From positions 352,001 to 416,000 of the forward strand of contig CAMXCT020001546.1 of NCBI GenBank assembly GCA_947184155.2: a stretch of DNA of 64,000 bases, in the 5' to 3' direction. How positions within the stretch are numbered: the first letter of the stretch is position 1; every line of letters begins with the position of its first letter. Both the position numbers and the translations under genes were made by a program. Under the pieces are notes generated by a model that was not told the DNA's origin, did no database searches, and saw only the letters and a program-made list of their open reading frames with translations. Below, piece after piece: positions 1 to 10,619 of this stretch. The DNA comes from Cladocopium goreaui (lineage: Eukaryota > Sar > Dinophyceae > Suessiales > Symbiodiniaceae).

Positions 1-65
1 CCTTCTTCTCCATCATAGTCAACTGGGTTGCCATCATCATCATAGGCAGTGTTGTCCCCGGGGTA

Positions 66-746
66 TTATTCTCCATCATCTTCATAGTACACCTCGTCCT
101 CGGCAAAGTGGGCACGGTCAGTTTTCCATCGACCACGCATGTTGTTGAACTTTGCAGGTGAGGGCACTTTGTGATTCTGGCCAAGGGTGAGGTAGAGCGC
201 TTTCTCAACCTTCTCAACTGTAGTTTCCGTTCCTACCGTTGTTTGAATCAGCTGCGTTTGCTCTTTTGTCAGACCGGCTCTGCGCATCAGCAACCATCCA
301 GCAACCTCATCTGGAAGTGTCACCTTGTATTTTGACAACTCTCGCAAGGCTTGTCCAGATTGGGTGCAGTAGTCCAACATAGTCTGATTCATGGTGCGGT
401 AGGTCTTGTAGAAGTACTTTTCGAAGGCTTCTGGCATTTCGATCTTTGCATCGTGCTGCCACTGCGCATCTAACCTGTCCAGAATTCTTCCCAGTCCATC
501 GGCCGTTTCCAAATCCTTGACTTCGAGGTCTTCGCATTGACGCCAGGAGGCACCAGTTAACGTGGACAAAACAGAAATCCCTACTTCAGACTCTCGTTTT
601 TGAATGGCCATGCGTCTTGCATATAGCTGTATCCGCTTGCGCCATTCCTTGTAACCAGCAGCTGTATTGTCAAACCGTGGTATGAAGGTGTCCTTTGTGA
701 GGGTCTCGGCATTGTCACTAGTTCCAGTGGCCATGTCTTTCAGCAA
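66..746 (-). CDS. Copia-type retrotransposon Gag-like protein (nonsense-interrupted)
   Basis: The predicted 226-residue protein begins MLKDMATGTSDN; the second Met (position 734) is an equally good start. Residues about 20-45 (IPRFDNTAAGYKEWRKRIQL) resemble the N-terminal Gag region of Ty1/Copia elements, which are abundant in dinoflagellates. The C-terminus is acidic (EDEVYYEDDGE). The frame ends at TAA (66-68), but the same frame stays open from 65 to the window edge and still encodes an acidic Asp/Gly-rich stretch. The TAA is therefore either a nonsense mutation or a recoded stop before downstream polyprotein. No zinc knuckle, protease or integrase is visible inside the window. A primer-binding-like site lies 35 nt upstream of the start. 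The Gag identification rests on remembered family resemblance. Confidence 0.6.
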   Translation of the reverse strand: MLKDMATGTSDNAETLTKDTFIPRFDNTAAGYKEWRKRIQLYARRMAIQKRESEVGISVLSTLTGASWRQCEDLEVKDLETADGLGRILDRLDAQWQHDAKIEMPEAFEKYFYKTYRTMNQTMLDYCTQSGQALRELSKYKVTLPDEVAGWLLMRRAGLTKEQTQLIQTTVGTETTVEKVEKALYLTLGQNHKVPSPAKFNNMRGRWKTDRAHFAEDEVYYEDDGE

Positions 747-780
747 CGGTTTGGATCACTTAAGATCCCCGGAGCACTTA

Positions 781-793
781 AGCTCCGCTACCA
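781..793 (-). other. Putative LTR-retrotransposon primer-binding site
   Basis: The minus strand reads TGGTAGCGGAGCT, complementary to a 3' end ...CUACCA of eukaryotic initiator tRNA-Met, a common Copia primer. It sits 35-47 nt upstream of the Gag starts. An LTR would then end near 797-798 (minus-strand CA) and extend rightward. Confidence 0.5.
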
Positions 794-796
794 ATA

Positions 797-1810
797 TGAA
801 GAGTTGGGGTAAAAACCAAACCAACAGACAAACCACACTCTAAGTTGGATGTCCTTTCGGGAGAAACACGTGCAGGCACCCAAAGTCCCACAGCGACTTT
901 TACATGGAACATGCTCAAGGGCCCTGTTGGCCAGTTTGATCCCAAATGGTGGCGACGAAGTCGACATAGGTTCAACCTGGCAAGGGGCTTCTCGATTTGT
1001 GCGTGTCATCCAAATCAAGTTGACGGCGTCAAATTCACAGGGCTCACAAACCACTTGTAGACTGGGATGCGCATCCAAGTCAGTGCTTGCTTTGTCCCAA
1101 CATCGTCGGTGAGGGATTTCAATATGGGAAACGTGGCGCCTTATGCCATGACTTATCAACTCAACGAGGGACGTCAACCATCTGCAAACCAAAGGTGCGG
1201 GCAATCAAACAGTGAATTCTTTGGACCTGGACTTATTTGTCCGGCTTTGAAACCATGATTTGTTGCCTGGTCATGGGTTTTGTTTCAATCCACACCACAA
1301 ATCTCTTGGGGTATGTATGGGCAGTAGACTTAAAACCATCGAAAAATTGACCATATTTCTCTGGTACTATGGCTATGAAACTTCTTGGGTCCAGCCATGC
1401 TCATTTCCGCACCTGGCTACTAGCACAGGTCACTCATGTGGCTTTGTCCAAGAAATGGGTACAATATGGTACCCATTTAGTACATTCCAGCATTTTTATC
1501 ATCTGAAAAATTGAAACAGCCATCATTCGCTCCTCTACCCCATTTATGAACAAATCCATGGTTCGCCAGAGACATGACTCGGTATGACCATCCCCTTGAG
1601 AAAACTAGCATATATAATCATATACATATGTGTATATATGTATATACATAAAATCATAATTTTATATTAGATTTTACCAGTAGTACCGCACAAGGCGGTG
1701 GCGGAAGTTTCAAAAATAAGAAACCTATAGGAGAGGTTGGTTGTTGTGAATCAGGGATGGCAGAGCGAAGCCACTGATGGATTGAAAGGTGCTTGATCTC
1801 TCTCACTCTT
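797..1810. other. No gene recognised; possible 5' LTR of the minus-strand Copia element
   Basis: Short overlapping frames on both strands code for nothing recognisable. If the primer site is real, the LTR begins at about 797. I could not locate its outer end because no second LTR is in the window. Confidence 0.35.
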
Positions 1811-1920
1811 TCTCTCTCTTTCTCTGACTATCTACCTACCTACCTATCTATTTTCTATGTATCTATCTATCTCTCTATCTAGCTATCTATCTGTCCCTCT
1901 CTCTCTTTCATTTGATGACC

Positions 1921-1973
<53 letters not shown>

Positions 1974-2079
1974 AACCTATCTATCTATCTATCTTTCTCT
2001 CTATCTATCTCTCCGTCTATCTATCTATCTCTATGTATCTATCTAGCTCTCCATGTATCGATCTATGCATCTATCGATG

Positions 2080-2175
<96 letters not shown>

Positions 2176-2180
2176 CTATC
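1810..2180 (+). repeat. CTAT tetranucleotide microsatellite
   Basis: Long runs of CTAT with CTCT and CTAC interruptions; the longest pure block is about 2077-2174. The long open frames over it (Ile/Tyr/Leu/Ser) are artefacts. Confidence 0.95.
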
Positions 2181-2189
2181 TATCGATCT

Positions 2190-2227
2190 ATTGTTGTTGT
2201 AGTTGTAGTTGTAGTTGTTGTGGTTGG

Positions 2228-2264
<37 letters not shown>

Positions 2265-2350
2265 GCTGTTGTTGCTGTTGCTGTTGCTGTTGTCGTCGAG
2301 GTTAGGGTAGTTAAGTTAGTGAAGTTAGTTAAGTTAGTCAAGTTAGTTAA
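2190..2350 (+). repeat. GTT/GTA trinucleotide microsatellite followed by AAGTTAGTT repeats
   Basis: TTG/TTA repeats run to about 2300. Several degenerate copies of the 9-mer GTTAAGTTA follow to about 2352. Confidence 0.9.
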
Positions 2351-2379
2351 GTTAATCAGTGTCTACTTTTTCGACATCT

Positions 2380-2600
2380 TCACGTCAAAAAAGGCTCAAA
2401 ACCCTCAGTTTTTTACACTTTTGACTTCGAAATGTGCTTCGCGCCACAACGGCGTGCACTTTTTTGACACTTTTCCGACATCTGAACCTCCAAAAGTGGT
2501 CCGAGACCGTCAGTTTTTAACACTTTTGACTTGGAAATGTGCTTCGCGCCACAACGGCGTGCACTTTTTCGACATCACAACTTCCAAAAGTGGTCCGGAG
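2380..2600 (+). repeat. Dispersed repeat, two copies (GCTTCGCGCCACAACGGCGTG motif family)
   Basis: A unit of roughly 115 bp (TTTTGACTTCGAAATGTGC, the motif with ACAACGGCGTGCAC, then TTCGACATC and CTCCAAAAGTGGTCCG) occurs near 2415 and 2530. It returns at 4255-4440. Confidence 0.85.
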
Positions 2601-3300
2601 CTGAGGTGTTTTGATCCTCTCAACTACTATCCCCAGACCCTAGGAAACTTCATTGTAGACCCTGGATCTAGGGTCTAAAGTGGGGTCTGGAATGATAAAT
2701 ACCTAGGTGATTCCAGAAACATAACGGAACCATGCTAGACCTTACCTAGGGGTCCGGGAACTTGCACATAACACAGCTATGATACTGGAAGGCTCAGAGA
2801 GGTAACTTCACTTTAGACCCCTGGGCCCGGCATCTCCGGCAGTAAGCCTAACATCAAAGCTTGAAGTACCTTCCCTCAGGAGCATATCTCCTATATTCTC
2901 TTATTTAAGGGTTATATTGTGGTTATTTCGAGACTATATTGATTTAGTATTAGTCTATTTGTTTTACATGCAGATGGAATTCAAATTAACAATTTTTGGG
3001 TTATACAATAAACATGAATAAATATTTGTCACACTCTGGTGCCTTAAGATTTCCTAACATAGGGGGTAAGTTTAAAAAACATGATTTTTCTCGACTCGAG
3101 TAAAACCAACTTACCCCAGAGTTATCCTGAACTGTGTCTACCCACAACTTTGAATAAACCAATCCCAAATATCCAAATCTTGCCATTCGACCATTCCACC
3201 GAGGGCAGTTTGAAAAAGCTCTGATTAACACGACGCATCCTGACAGCTTCCATTGCAAAATGCTCGCCTTGCATTTTTTCCGCCAGATAGAATTATTTCC
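2600..3300. other. No gene recognised
   Basis: A+T-rich sequence with only short random frames. 'Gacccta/gggtct' words recur near 2635-2770 and again at 4070-4210, suggesting old repeat debris. Confidence 0.5.
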
Positions 3301-3307
3301 ACCTTCG

Positions 3308-3824
3308 AGGTATTTTGGGGTTGGATGTGGAATTATGTGATGTGACCCAATATGTTTTTCTTATCTTTTCCTCATCTTCATGGGTCTGAAATGGTTTACC
3401 ACATCCTGAAACCAGAAATATTCACTACAAATGCTATGGGAACATCATTTCAGACCCATCAAGATGGATCATTCCCAACTACACAGAAGAGAAACCATCA
3501 CCATCAACAAAGATATCAATGATATGTGTTGATACCAATGAGTACTTGATTTGGAATCATGCCAACCTTCCAGGTATTTTGGGGTTGGATGTGGAATTAT
3601 GTGATGTGACCCAATATGTTTTTCTTATCTTTTCCTCATCTTCATGGGTCTGAAATGGTTTACAACATCCTGAAACCAGAAATATTCACCACAAATGCTA
3701 TGGGAACAACATTTCAGACCCATCAAGATGGATCATTCCCAACTATACAGAAGAGAAACCATCACCATCAACAAAGATATCAATGATATGTGTTGATACC
3801 AATGAGTACTTGATTTGGAATCAT
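3308..3824 (+). repeat. 264-bp tandem duplication (1.95 copies)
   Basis: AGGTATTTTGGGGTTGGATG begins at 3308 and again at 3572. The copies stay nearly identical (a few substitutions such as accaca/acaaca) until AGTACTTGATTTGGAATCAT at 3805-3824. No coding content. Confidence 0.92.
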
Positions 3825-4254
3825 TTCCCAATATGTTATTATGCGATTCGCAAGCATTCATCAAATATGTTATTCGTTTATTTGTGTAATTATGCACCAT
3901 TATGAACCATTACAATCCATTACATAAAAAATAACATCGCCATTTTACCATCATCTTGTGACAACAAGATTGCGCCTTATGTCTCCACTGGTTGTGGTTG
4001 ATTGATGTTGGTTGTGGTTGCTTGGTATGCGTTTGGCAACCTTTATTAAGGTTCCAAGGATGCAAAGGGTCTAAGATGAAGTTCCCTATGCAAAAGCCAA
4101 AAGGTCTAGAATGGATTTCCCTCATGATAGTAAGGGTCTAACATGGTAGGAGGCAAAAGGTCTACAATGATTTTCAGACCATCTTAGACCTTCCATCTTG
4201 GGAGCCCTAGGCAAACCATCTTAGACCCTCTAGTAGTTGAGGGGATGTGTTTTG
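3825..4254. other. No gene recognised
   Basis: A+T-rich sequence containing several copies of 'aggtctaana' words (about 4065-4225). Nothing coding was recognised. Confidence 0.45.
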
Positions 4255-4440
4255 TACATTTTGACTTCGAAATGTGCTTCGCGCCACAACGGCGTGCACG
4301 TTTTCGACATCTCAACTTCCAAAAGTGGTCCGAACCCCTGGTGTTTTGTACATTTTGACTTGGAAATGTGCTTCGCGCCAAATGTTTTTCGACTTCAACC
4401 TCCAAAAGCGCCAGTTTTTAACGGCGTGCAATTTTTCATC
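4255..4440 (+). repeat. Dispersed repeat, further copies of the 2380-2600 family
   Basis: Two units at about 4257 and 4353 share the GACTTCGAAATGTGCTTCGC, GTGCACGTTTTCGACATC and CCAAAAGTGGTCCG segments. The second is internally deleted. Confidence 0.85.
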
Positions 4441-4905
4441 TCTCATCTGGCCAGCTGGCTCCGCACCCGCCGCTTTAGCGAGCCTACTTTTCGACCCTCC
4501 GGAGCCCCAAATCATTGGAAAAACACAGTGTTTCGCGACTTTCCTACCTTTTCGCGCATCTGCATCTTCTTTCTTCTTACTCTTTCTCTTCTGATCTTCT
4601 CTCTGCTAATCTTCCTCTTCTCTCTGCCTCTGCCCTGCTCTGCTTTTCATCTGTCCATATTGTCGGAAGTTTGACTTCTAAACTTCCTTCGATTAGTATG
4701 TAACTATTATATATGTATAAAATTATGCTATTGGACCATTTTCCATGGCAAACAGTTAAATGGAGGCTATTGAGATGTTTTTTTGCGCACCCGCGTCACG
4801 TTCCCCAGGCCCCACCAGAAATCTGTTCTGATATTGCGCAGGCTCGGCAAGCACTCCTGACAAGGCCGGTGCCATGTCGGATCTTCTAACATCCGTGAAA
4901 GTCCA

Positions 4906-5244
4906 TCAATAGTAGAACCGATATATTGAGATATATATCAACGCCTGCAGACTTTCCTGGTCGTCGTCTTGCCGATAATCCTCGCCCAAGACCTGCAACA
5001 GGATTTGATCGTCGCATCGCTGAAGCATCATTGCAATGCTCCGGTCATCGCCTGAAGTCTGAGTGGAAGAGCTGCACGAAGATGACATCGATGTTGAGCA
5101 AGTCGGGTTTGCAGCCGGCTTTGCCTTTGGCTGCGCCTTCGGCTTTGGCATGGGCTTGGCAAGCGGAGGTTGGGCAGGATGCTTCTTGCCACGATTGCCA
5201 CTAGTGGCAACCACGCACAAAACAAGCACGGCCAAGCGCAGCAT
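4906..5244 (-). CDS. Small candidate secreted Lys/Pro/Ala- and Ser-rich protein
   Basis: Starting at the Met encoded at 5244 gives 112 residues. MLRLAVLVLCVVATSG is a good signal-peptide-like segment (short basic n-region, hydrophobic core, small residues at -1/-3). It is followed by a low-complexity Lys/Pro/Ala region (residues about 17-48), a Ser/Thr tract and an acidic Asp/Gln-rich end. The longer open frame upstream (to 5361) is judged untranslated because the signal-like segment begins exactly at this Met. No domain is recognised and there are only two or three Cys. It could be a chance frame; the supporting points are the signal peptide and the composition. Confidence 0.35.
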   Translation of the reverse strand: MLRLAVLVLCVVATSGNRGKKHPAQPPLAKPMPKPKAQPKAKPAANPTCSTSMSSSCSSSTQTSGDDRSIAMMLQRCDDQILLQVLGEDYRQDDDQESLQALIYISIYRFYY

Positions 5245-5375
5245 CCGATTAACACAAAAGCGAGAAAAGAAGCGCGGTTCTAAAGTACAGTGGAAAACGC
5301 ACATGCAAAGAAACTGGACAAAAGCATGCGTTTGTGTGAAAGAAAGGTGGACAAACATCACCTGGAATACAAGGG

Positions 5376-5465
5376 AAATATATTATCATTATTATTAATT
5401 ATTATTATTGTTATTATTATTGTCATTATTATCATCATTACTATTATTATTGCTATTATTGTTAT
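5376..5465 (+). repeat. ATT-rich trinucleotide microsatellite
   Basis: Repeated ATT/ATC/GTT triplets; the Ile-rich frame through it is not a gene. Confidence 0.9.
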
Positions 5466-5611
5466 ATCCCCTGAAATCAAAGATTGCACTGGGAAATCCC
5501 TATAAGTGAATGTTTCAAATGGTTTCAATGGAAAAACAAACTACACATGGAAGATTTTCCAGCCATGTGTGACTACCGCAGGGTAAACAGACACACATAA
5601 AGTTGAACTGG

Positions 5612-5743
5612 GATTTAAGATGATTTACCCTCTGGTAAACTAACATAACTATAGACCATAACCATTTTTAATTGGTAAATCCACTATAAATGGCAATTTT
5701 CAATAGCTATGTTAGTTTACCAGAGGGTAACCAATCTTAAATC
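5612..5743. repeat. Foldback (MITE-like) element
   Basis: Arms of about 41 bp at 5612-5652 and 5704-5743 are inverted and nearly perfect (key word ACCCTCTGGTAAACTAACAT on the left, its complement on the right). They enclose a 51-bp A+T-rich spacer. No convincing target duplication was seen. Confidence 0.75.
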
Positions 5744-7671
5744 AACAAAAAACATGTCTAATGTACATCCAAGTAGTGATTGGTTTCGTTACCAGGCTCC
5801 AGGGTAGACTGAGGCAACTACCGGTGATTTCGGGCGAATGACTTGAGCCACTAAACAATCTTGGATAGGTCATGGAGTCAGTTCTCTAGTTACTAAATGG
5901 AATTATAGCAAGTTATAAAGCAATTACCTCATCCCATGGACCATCTGCAATGGGATATTTGGAATTTGGGATGTTTGATGGGATTTCCTTACATCTATCC
6001 AGTCAATAACCGGATCACCAAAAACTGGTATACCACAGAGATGCCACTAGTTGATGAGGCCAACGTGATGGTACGCACTAGTTTCACTACTTGGCACTGA
6101 CTCAATTGCCGCTGATGTGGATCTGTAAGACATGGCACCCCAGAATCCTCTGGTTGATCATCATGTTCCAGATCACATGGCGACATTGTTGGGTATACAG
6201 TGTCTTTTTTGGTGGCAGACCCAAATATCATACACCAGTGGTTACATATACCATTATACACTGCAAATAAGAAAAAACATTGTATATCCAAGATATCCCT
6301 ATCAAAAATATGAAATATATCCACTTAAATTACTGATTTGTTCTATCCCCCACAATACATCCCAAATCTATCTTTTAAACATGAATGATCATGCCATTCC
6401 CATGTGACACCCAGCACCCGACTTGCACTCCTGAAACACGGCATCACATGTGGATACGGTCTGGTTATTGTTACTGTTTGCTATGGTATAGATTGCCCAT
6501 TTAGTTCGATGATTTTCGTTGATTTACCATTTGTCAAAATCATGGTAAGTTTCCATAGCTACTAGTATGCCAAATTGCCAGAGAGTATGGTGTTTTCTTT
6601 ACAAAGACCATAATGTCTGCTTAAACATCCAATAACATCTTCGCAATACTCCAACTGTTGCTGGAGATTTCCTCAAAAAGACAAGCAGTGATGGCATATT
6701 CTACCGCTGGGCAAACCCGTCGCTTGTCACCCAACATTTCAACTCTTGGAATTAAACATAGTGATCCTAAAGTATTCAAACATGGCAACCTGGAATCATC
6801 ATTTTCTAGCAGGTAAACATGATCTACACTCGCTGGATTTGCTTCTGGTATTTTGGAGTACCTGGCGATAAACAGTGTTCATCATCCCTTACATGAGCAG
6901 CAACCGAAACATTCAGTGCGCTTGTCATCGCTGGTCGTGCGTGAAATGTGCATGAAACACGGACCAAAACAATACATTTCACTTCAAGAAGGCCAGGAAG
7001 AACCCACCACAAAGTGGCGTCCTGAAATACAAATTTGCTTTAAACCATGCAACTGTAGAAATCTATCAAACATACATCCATCCTCTGGCCTGAAGTTGTT
7101 TTTTTCACCAACAGAAACCGAGTTATGATTTAAAAAAACGGAGAAATCACATGTTTGTTGGTAAAATCAGATAAACTCAATTTGTTGCAGGTGAAAATTC
7201 CATGCTTTGGTTGGTTGAACTCTATCTATTCTAATCAATTCTCCGGTTCGGTTTCTTAGGTTTCTTAAAATCCCGTTCAGATTCCATACATGGTTGTTGC
7301 TTAATTCCTTATTTTGGCTACTGAAACCCACAGTCGTTTGGCTTGGTCCCTCAATCGATTCCCCAGTCGTAGTGGATTTCCCATATGGGGAAAATAAGCC
7401 AAATCATCGACGCACTCAATTTCAGGATACTTGATTTTCCCCCTAAACCTCCATTGATATATTTTCCATGATGTTCTTGATGATTTTCCCCCGAAACTCC
7501 ATGGACACGATGAAGTTTTTGTTGTACCCTCTGATAAACATACAAAAAACTATGGAAAATCATCATTTTTCATGGGTAAATCAACGAACTAACTGGCCAT
7601 TTTCAATACCTTTTTCATCCTTTTTCCCGAGAGCGCCTGCGAAGGGTTCTTCGTAAAAAAGCAGCCGTTAT
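5744..7671. other. No gene recognised
   Basis: About 1.9 kb of A+T-rich DNA. Fragments resembling the foldback arms (ccagagggtaa/tggtaaac words) recur near 6480-6600 and 7140-7200. All open frames are short and unconvincing. Confidence 0.5.
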
Positions 7672-7673
7672 AC

Positions 7674-8150
7674 TAGATCTTCACTCCTTCACATCTGCTG
7701 ATCTAGATCTTCACTCCTTCACATCTGCGGATCTAGATCTTCACTCCTTCACATCTGCTGATCTAGATCTTCACACCCTCACACCTGCAGATCTAGATCT
7801 TCACTCCTTCACATCTGCTGATCTAGATCTTCACTCCTTCACATCTGCTGATCTAGATCTTCACACCCTCACACCTGCAGATCTAGATCTTCACACCCTC
7901 ACACCTGCAGATCTAGATCTTCACACCCTCACATCTGCAGATCTACATCTTCACACCCTCACATCTGCCGATCTAGATCTTCACACCTTCACAGATCTAG
8001 ATCTTCACACCCTCACATCTGCAGATCTAGATCTTCATACCCTCACACCTGCAGATCTAGATCTTCACACCCTCACACCTGCAGATCTAGATCTTCACAC
8101 TCTCACATCTGCCGATCTACATCTTCACACCTTCACATCTGCAGATCTCC
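7674..8150 (+). repeat. 30-bp tandem satellite
   Basis: About 16 copies of a unit close to AGATCTTCACTCCTTCACAT + CTGCTGATCT, in two interleaved types (CTCCTTC and CACCCTC). One copy near 7985 lacks about 15 bp. Each junction carries the palindrome AGATCT. Confidence 0.95.
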
Positions 8151-8179
8151 TCTCGCTCTTCTTCTATTCTCCCAGAACA

Positions 8180-8290
8180 TCCAACCTTCTTTATTTAACA
8201 TTTAAGGTAACCTCTCTTAAATTATTTAAGGAAGGTTAGCTTAATTAAGGAAGATTGTTACCTTCGTTAATTAAGGAAGGTTTTCTGTAG
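8180..8290. repeat. TTAATTAAG-rich block (left border of the gene island)
   Basis: Repeated TTAAGG, CTTAATTAAGGAAG and AACCTTCC words. A similar block lies at 12310-12530, on the other side of the two genes. Confidence 0.6.
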
Positions 8291-8339
8291 GTTTTTCCAC
8301 GAGTTATTTTGTGACATTGATGCCACCTTGTATTTGTTG

Positions 8340-8740
8340 TTTTTAATTTATGTTTGTTGAAAGGATTCAGTGTGCAAGCAAGTCGATGAAACTGTTGGTT
8401 AAAACTTCGAAATGATTTGTTTTGATCCGATACACGGAAGGAATAGATTTCATTTTTTTGGTTATGGATGTTTGGTTTGACAGTGTTTTTTGTAAAGAAA
8501 GTAGTGTGCAATCGCGTCGATGAAGTTGCGTGCACAGTGATGGATATACAAGTAAGAGGTTTGCCTTTCAGTGTTTGCTTACGGTGGCTTGCCCCGGGTA
8601 GTTTAGAAATCGAATTTCGTAATTGTTTGTTTGCGTCGTTCGTTGCATGCTCAGGGATGTACATAGGTAAGAGGCTTGCTCTTCACTGTTCATAGTTGGT
8701 GGCTTGCCCCAAGAAGTAGGTAGTTTTGAAGTCGAATGGT
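8340..8740 (+). repeat. Degenerate tandem duplication
   Basis: 'GTGTGCAA...GTCGATGAA' recurs at about 8369 and 8502. 'GTAAGAGG(T/C)TTGC...GGTGGCTTGCCCC' with a following 'GAA(A)TCGAA' recurs at about 8550 and 8667. The units are roughly 110-130 bp. Confidence 0.6.
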
Positions 8741-9068
8741 TGGATGTTGTTGGACCAGTTGTGTTTGTTAAAAGGACGAAAGGGTTTGGCTTGTTCACGT
8801 GGATGAGAATATGTGAGACATATATATGATTGCTTTGCATTTCAAAATCAATATAGTTTCTGTGAGTTTCTCTTGCATTAAGACGCCCATGGAATCTGTA
8901 GCACGCCTTCTTGTTTTCGCCCTGTCATTGGATCTGGCTCAATATATCGCTATGTTCGCAAGGCTTTGCCTGTGTTTCAGAAGTCAACAGGGCTTTGCCT
9001 GTTTTTTCTCCGACAAGGCGTTGCCTGTTCTTTTTGCATTGCAAGTCTTTGGTTGCATCTTTTAGGCG

Positions 9069-10163
9069 ATGGGTAGTAGCAGAGCAAAAGACACGTTGGA
9101 AGCAAGGGATTATAGCAAGTTGTTGCGCGCAAATGTTTCGGAGTTGCTCGCTTCTGAATACAACGTCATTGACCTTGTTAAGATCGTGACAGCCTATCGT
9201 GACTTCTTGTGCGACGTGGCGGAAAAGACGAGTCGCGTCAACGAGCAACCACTGAGGGAAGGAGCTATGCATGCCTTTGAAATCAAACGAGGTGAGGCAG
9301 AGGTGTTCGCTGAGCGCGTTTCGAAGGCGTTCCGGATGTGCGTGGAGAAAAGCAGGCATGCCGTTTCCGGGAAGAGGCTTGTCCCTTCTGTCTTGTCTGT
9401 TGTGAAAGTTCTTCAAGGAGCAGTTTCCAAGGCCAAGGTCGCCAAGGCGAAAACGCCTCGTAAAAGTGGAGCTGGGAAGATGACAGAAAAAGGTGCAACC
9501 TCCAACGCGGCTCGTCAAGCAACACCTGGCAAATCAGCAAGCAAAGCTGCTCGGAATAGCCACGAACCTCGGTCGCCTGTGACTCGACCGACGTCTTCGC
9601 CTAGCAAGAACACTGCAAGCAAGTTTCAAACGCCTGACAAGCAAATTATCTTGTTTTCTCCTCAGAAGCCGAAGAAAGGTGAGTCATGGCAGCTGCCTGC
9701 AACGCCCACAAAAACTTCATCCTCCTCTGCGCAGCGTGGCTTGCCCGCTTCTTTACCGTGCTCGGGCAAGACGCAATCTCCTGGCAAGGTGGCTCTGCAG
9801 TCGTGTCAGAAGCGTCCTGCAGCAAGCAGCAAGGTGACTGGTGCGCAGAAAAACATCATTGCCAACGAGAATGGCAAAATTTTGAAACGTCCTGCAGCAG
9901 CTAAGCCTAGCAACGTTTGCTCTGCTTTGCTCAACATCACAGTGACTAGTACCAAACAAAGTTTGCCGATTCGTTCCTACGTGCAGGCCTGCACGTCTCC
10001 AAAAGGGGTCAAGCGGCTAATCGTGGAATTCTCCGAAAAACAATTTAGCAATCACAGAGAGCTTGCGGAAAAAGCCAAGTCTGACATTGTCACCAAGGGC
10101 TTGAGTTACACGGACGCCCGAAACCTGAAGATGCAGTATCTGGCAGAGATGCAGAAGCGCTAG
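9069..10163 (+). CDS. Lys/Ala/Ser-rich hypothetical protein
   Basis: This is a single-exon, 364-residue protein starting MGSSRAKDTLEARDY. The N-terminal about 125 residues look helical and globular (repeated Leu/Val with charged residues, e.g. IVTAYRDFLCDVAEKTSR). Residues about 125-290 are a basic, disordered Lys/Ala/Pro/Ser tract with 'TPRKSGAGK'- and 'KRPAA'-type words reminiscent of histone-H1 or nucleolar tails. The C-terminal about 65 residues are again globular (SYVQACTSPKGVKRLIVEFS...). I do not recognise a family. The composition suggests a nuclear, nucleic-acid-associated role, which is inference only. Its coding sequence contains two family-2 hairpins (9371 and 9733). The next gene starts 457 bp downstream on the same strand. 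Confidence 0.7.
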   Translation: MGSSRAKDTLEARDYSKLLRANVSELLASEYNVIDLVKIVTAYRDFLCDVAEKTSRVNEQPLREGAMHAFEIKRGEAEVFAERVSKAFRMCVEKSRHAVSGKRLVPSVLSVVKVLQGAVSKAKVAKAKTPRKSGAGKMTEKGATSNAARQATPGKSASKAARNSHEPRSPVTRPTSSPSKNTASKFQTPDKQIILFSPQKPKKGESWQLPATPTKTSSSSAQRGLPASLPCSGKTQSPGKVALQSCQKRPAASSKVTGAQKNIIANENGKILKRPAAAKPSNVCSALLNITVTSTKQSLPIRSYVQACTSPKGVKRLIVEFSEKQFSNHRELAEKAKSDIVTKGLSYTDARNLKMQYLAEMQKR

Positions 10164-10619
10164 CGTGTGAGGCTTGCCCACAAGCAGATCGGATGCTGGG
10201 AGGCGAGACCCCTGATAAGACCTCTGGATGTAACCCATTCAATTGTCGGGAATGTACCTTTTTTGACATGTGCGGGCCAAAAGACAGGTGTCGTCAGCCA
10301 CTCACCGCACGTTTGTTTGCTCTCATGGGTAGATTGGGATCGGGGTGGAGTAGCAGGATAATCACGTGCATTTGAACAGACCCGTCACGTTGCAATATGG
10401 TTTCAAACATGCATGGCCATATAGACGGAAAACATGCAGTGCATTTAAAACATGTATATGATGAATACATCGATGTCCTTATATCGTTTGGTTTTGGCTC
10501 AGCAGCTCCTTCTTCTTGGGTTTCGATTGCCGCCTTCGCACGCGGCGTGACCCGTGCAGCACTCGATCGCGGCTTGCCCGACAAATTGCTTTGCGTCGGC
10601 TCGTCCGCGGCTTGCCCGG
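10164..10619 (+). other. Intergenic region between the two island genes
   Basis: Contains family-2 hairpins at 10166, 10567 and 10604 and a spliced-leader-like word at 10492-10502. No independent gene was recognised. Confidence 0.5.
10492..10502 (+). other. Possible relict spliced-leader fragment
   Basis: TTTTGGCTCAG matches the 3' end of the dinoflagellate spliced leader (...ATTTTGGCTCAAG) apart from one missing A. It lies 118 nt upstream of the start codon of an intronless gene, the arrangement expected of a retroposed mRNA. An 11-mer alone is weak evidence. Confidence 0.35.

Noticed and set aside
1857-2678. 273-residue plus-strand open frame
   Set aside because: Made of CTAT and GTT microsatellite translation (Tyr/Leu/Ser/Ile, then Val) with no normal protein composition.
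5195-5210. Perfect 16-bp palindrome TTGCCACTAGTGGCAA
   Set aside because: Single occurrence inside the small secreted-protein frame; no repetition or context suggesting a site.
7674-8150. Regularly spaced repeats resembling a CRISPR array
   Set aside because: Units are contiguous 30-bp tandem copies without unique spacers, in a eukaryotic context with introns.
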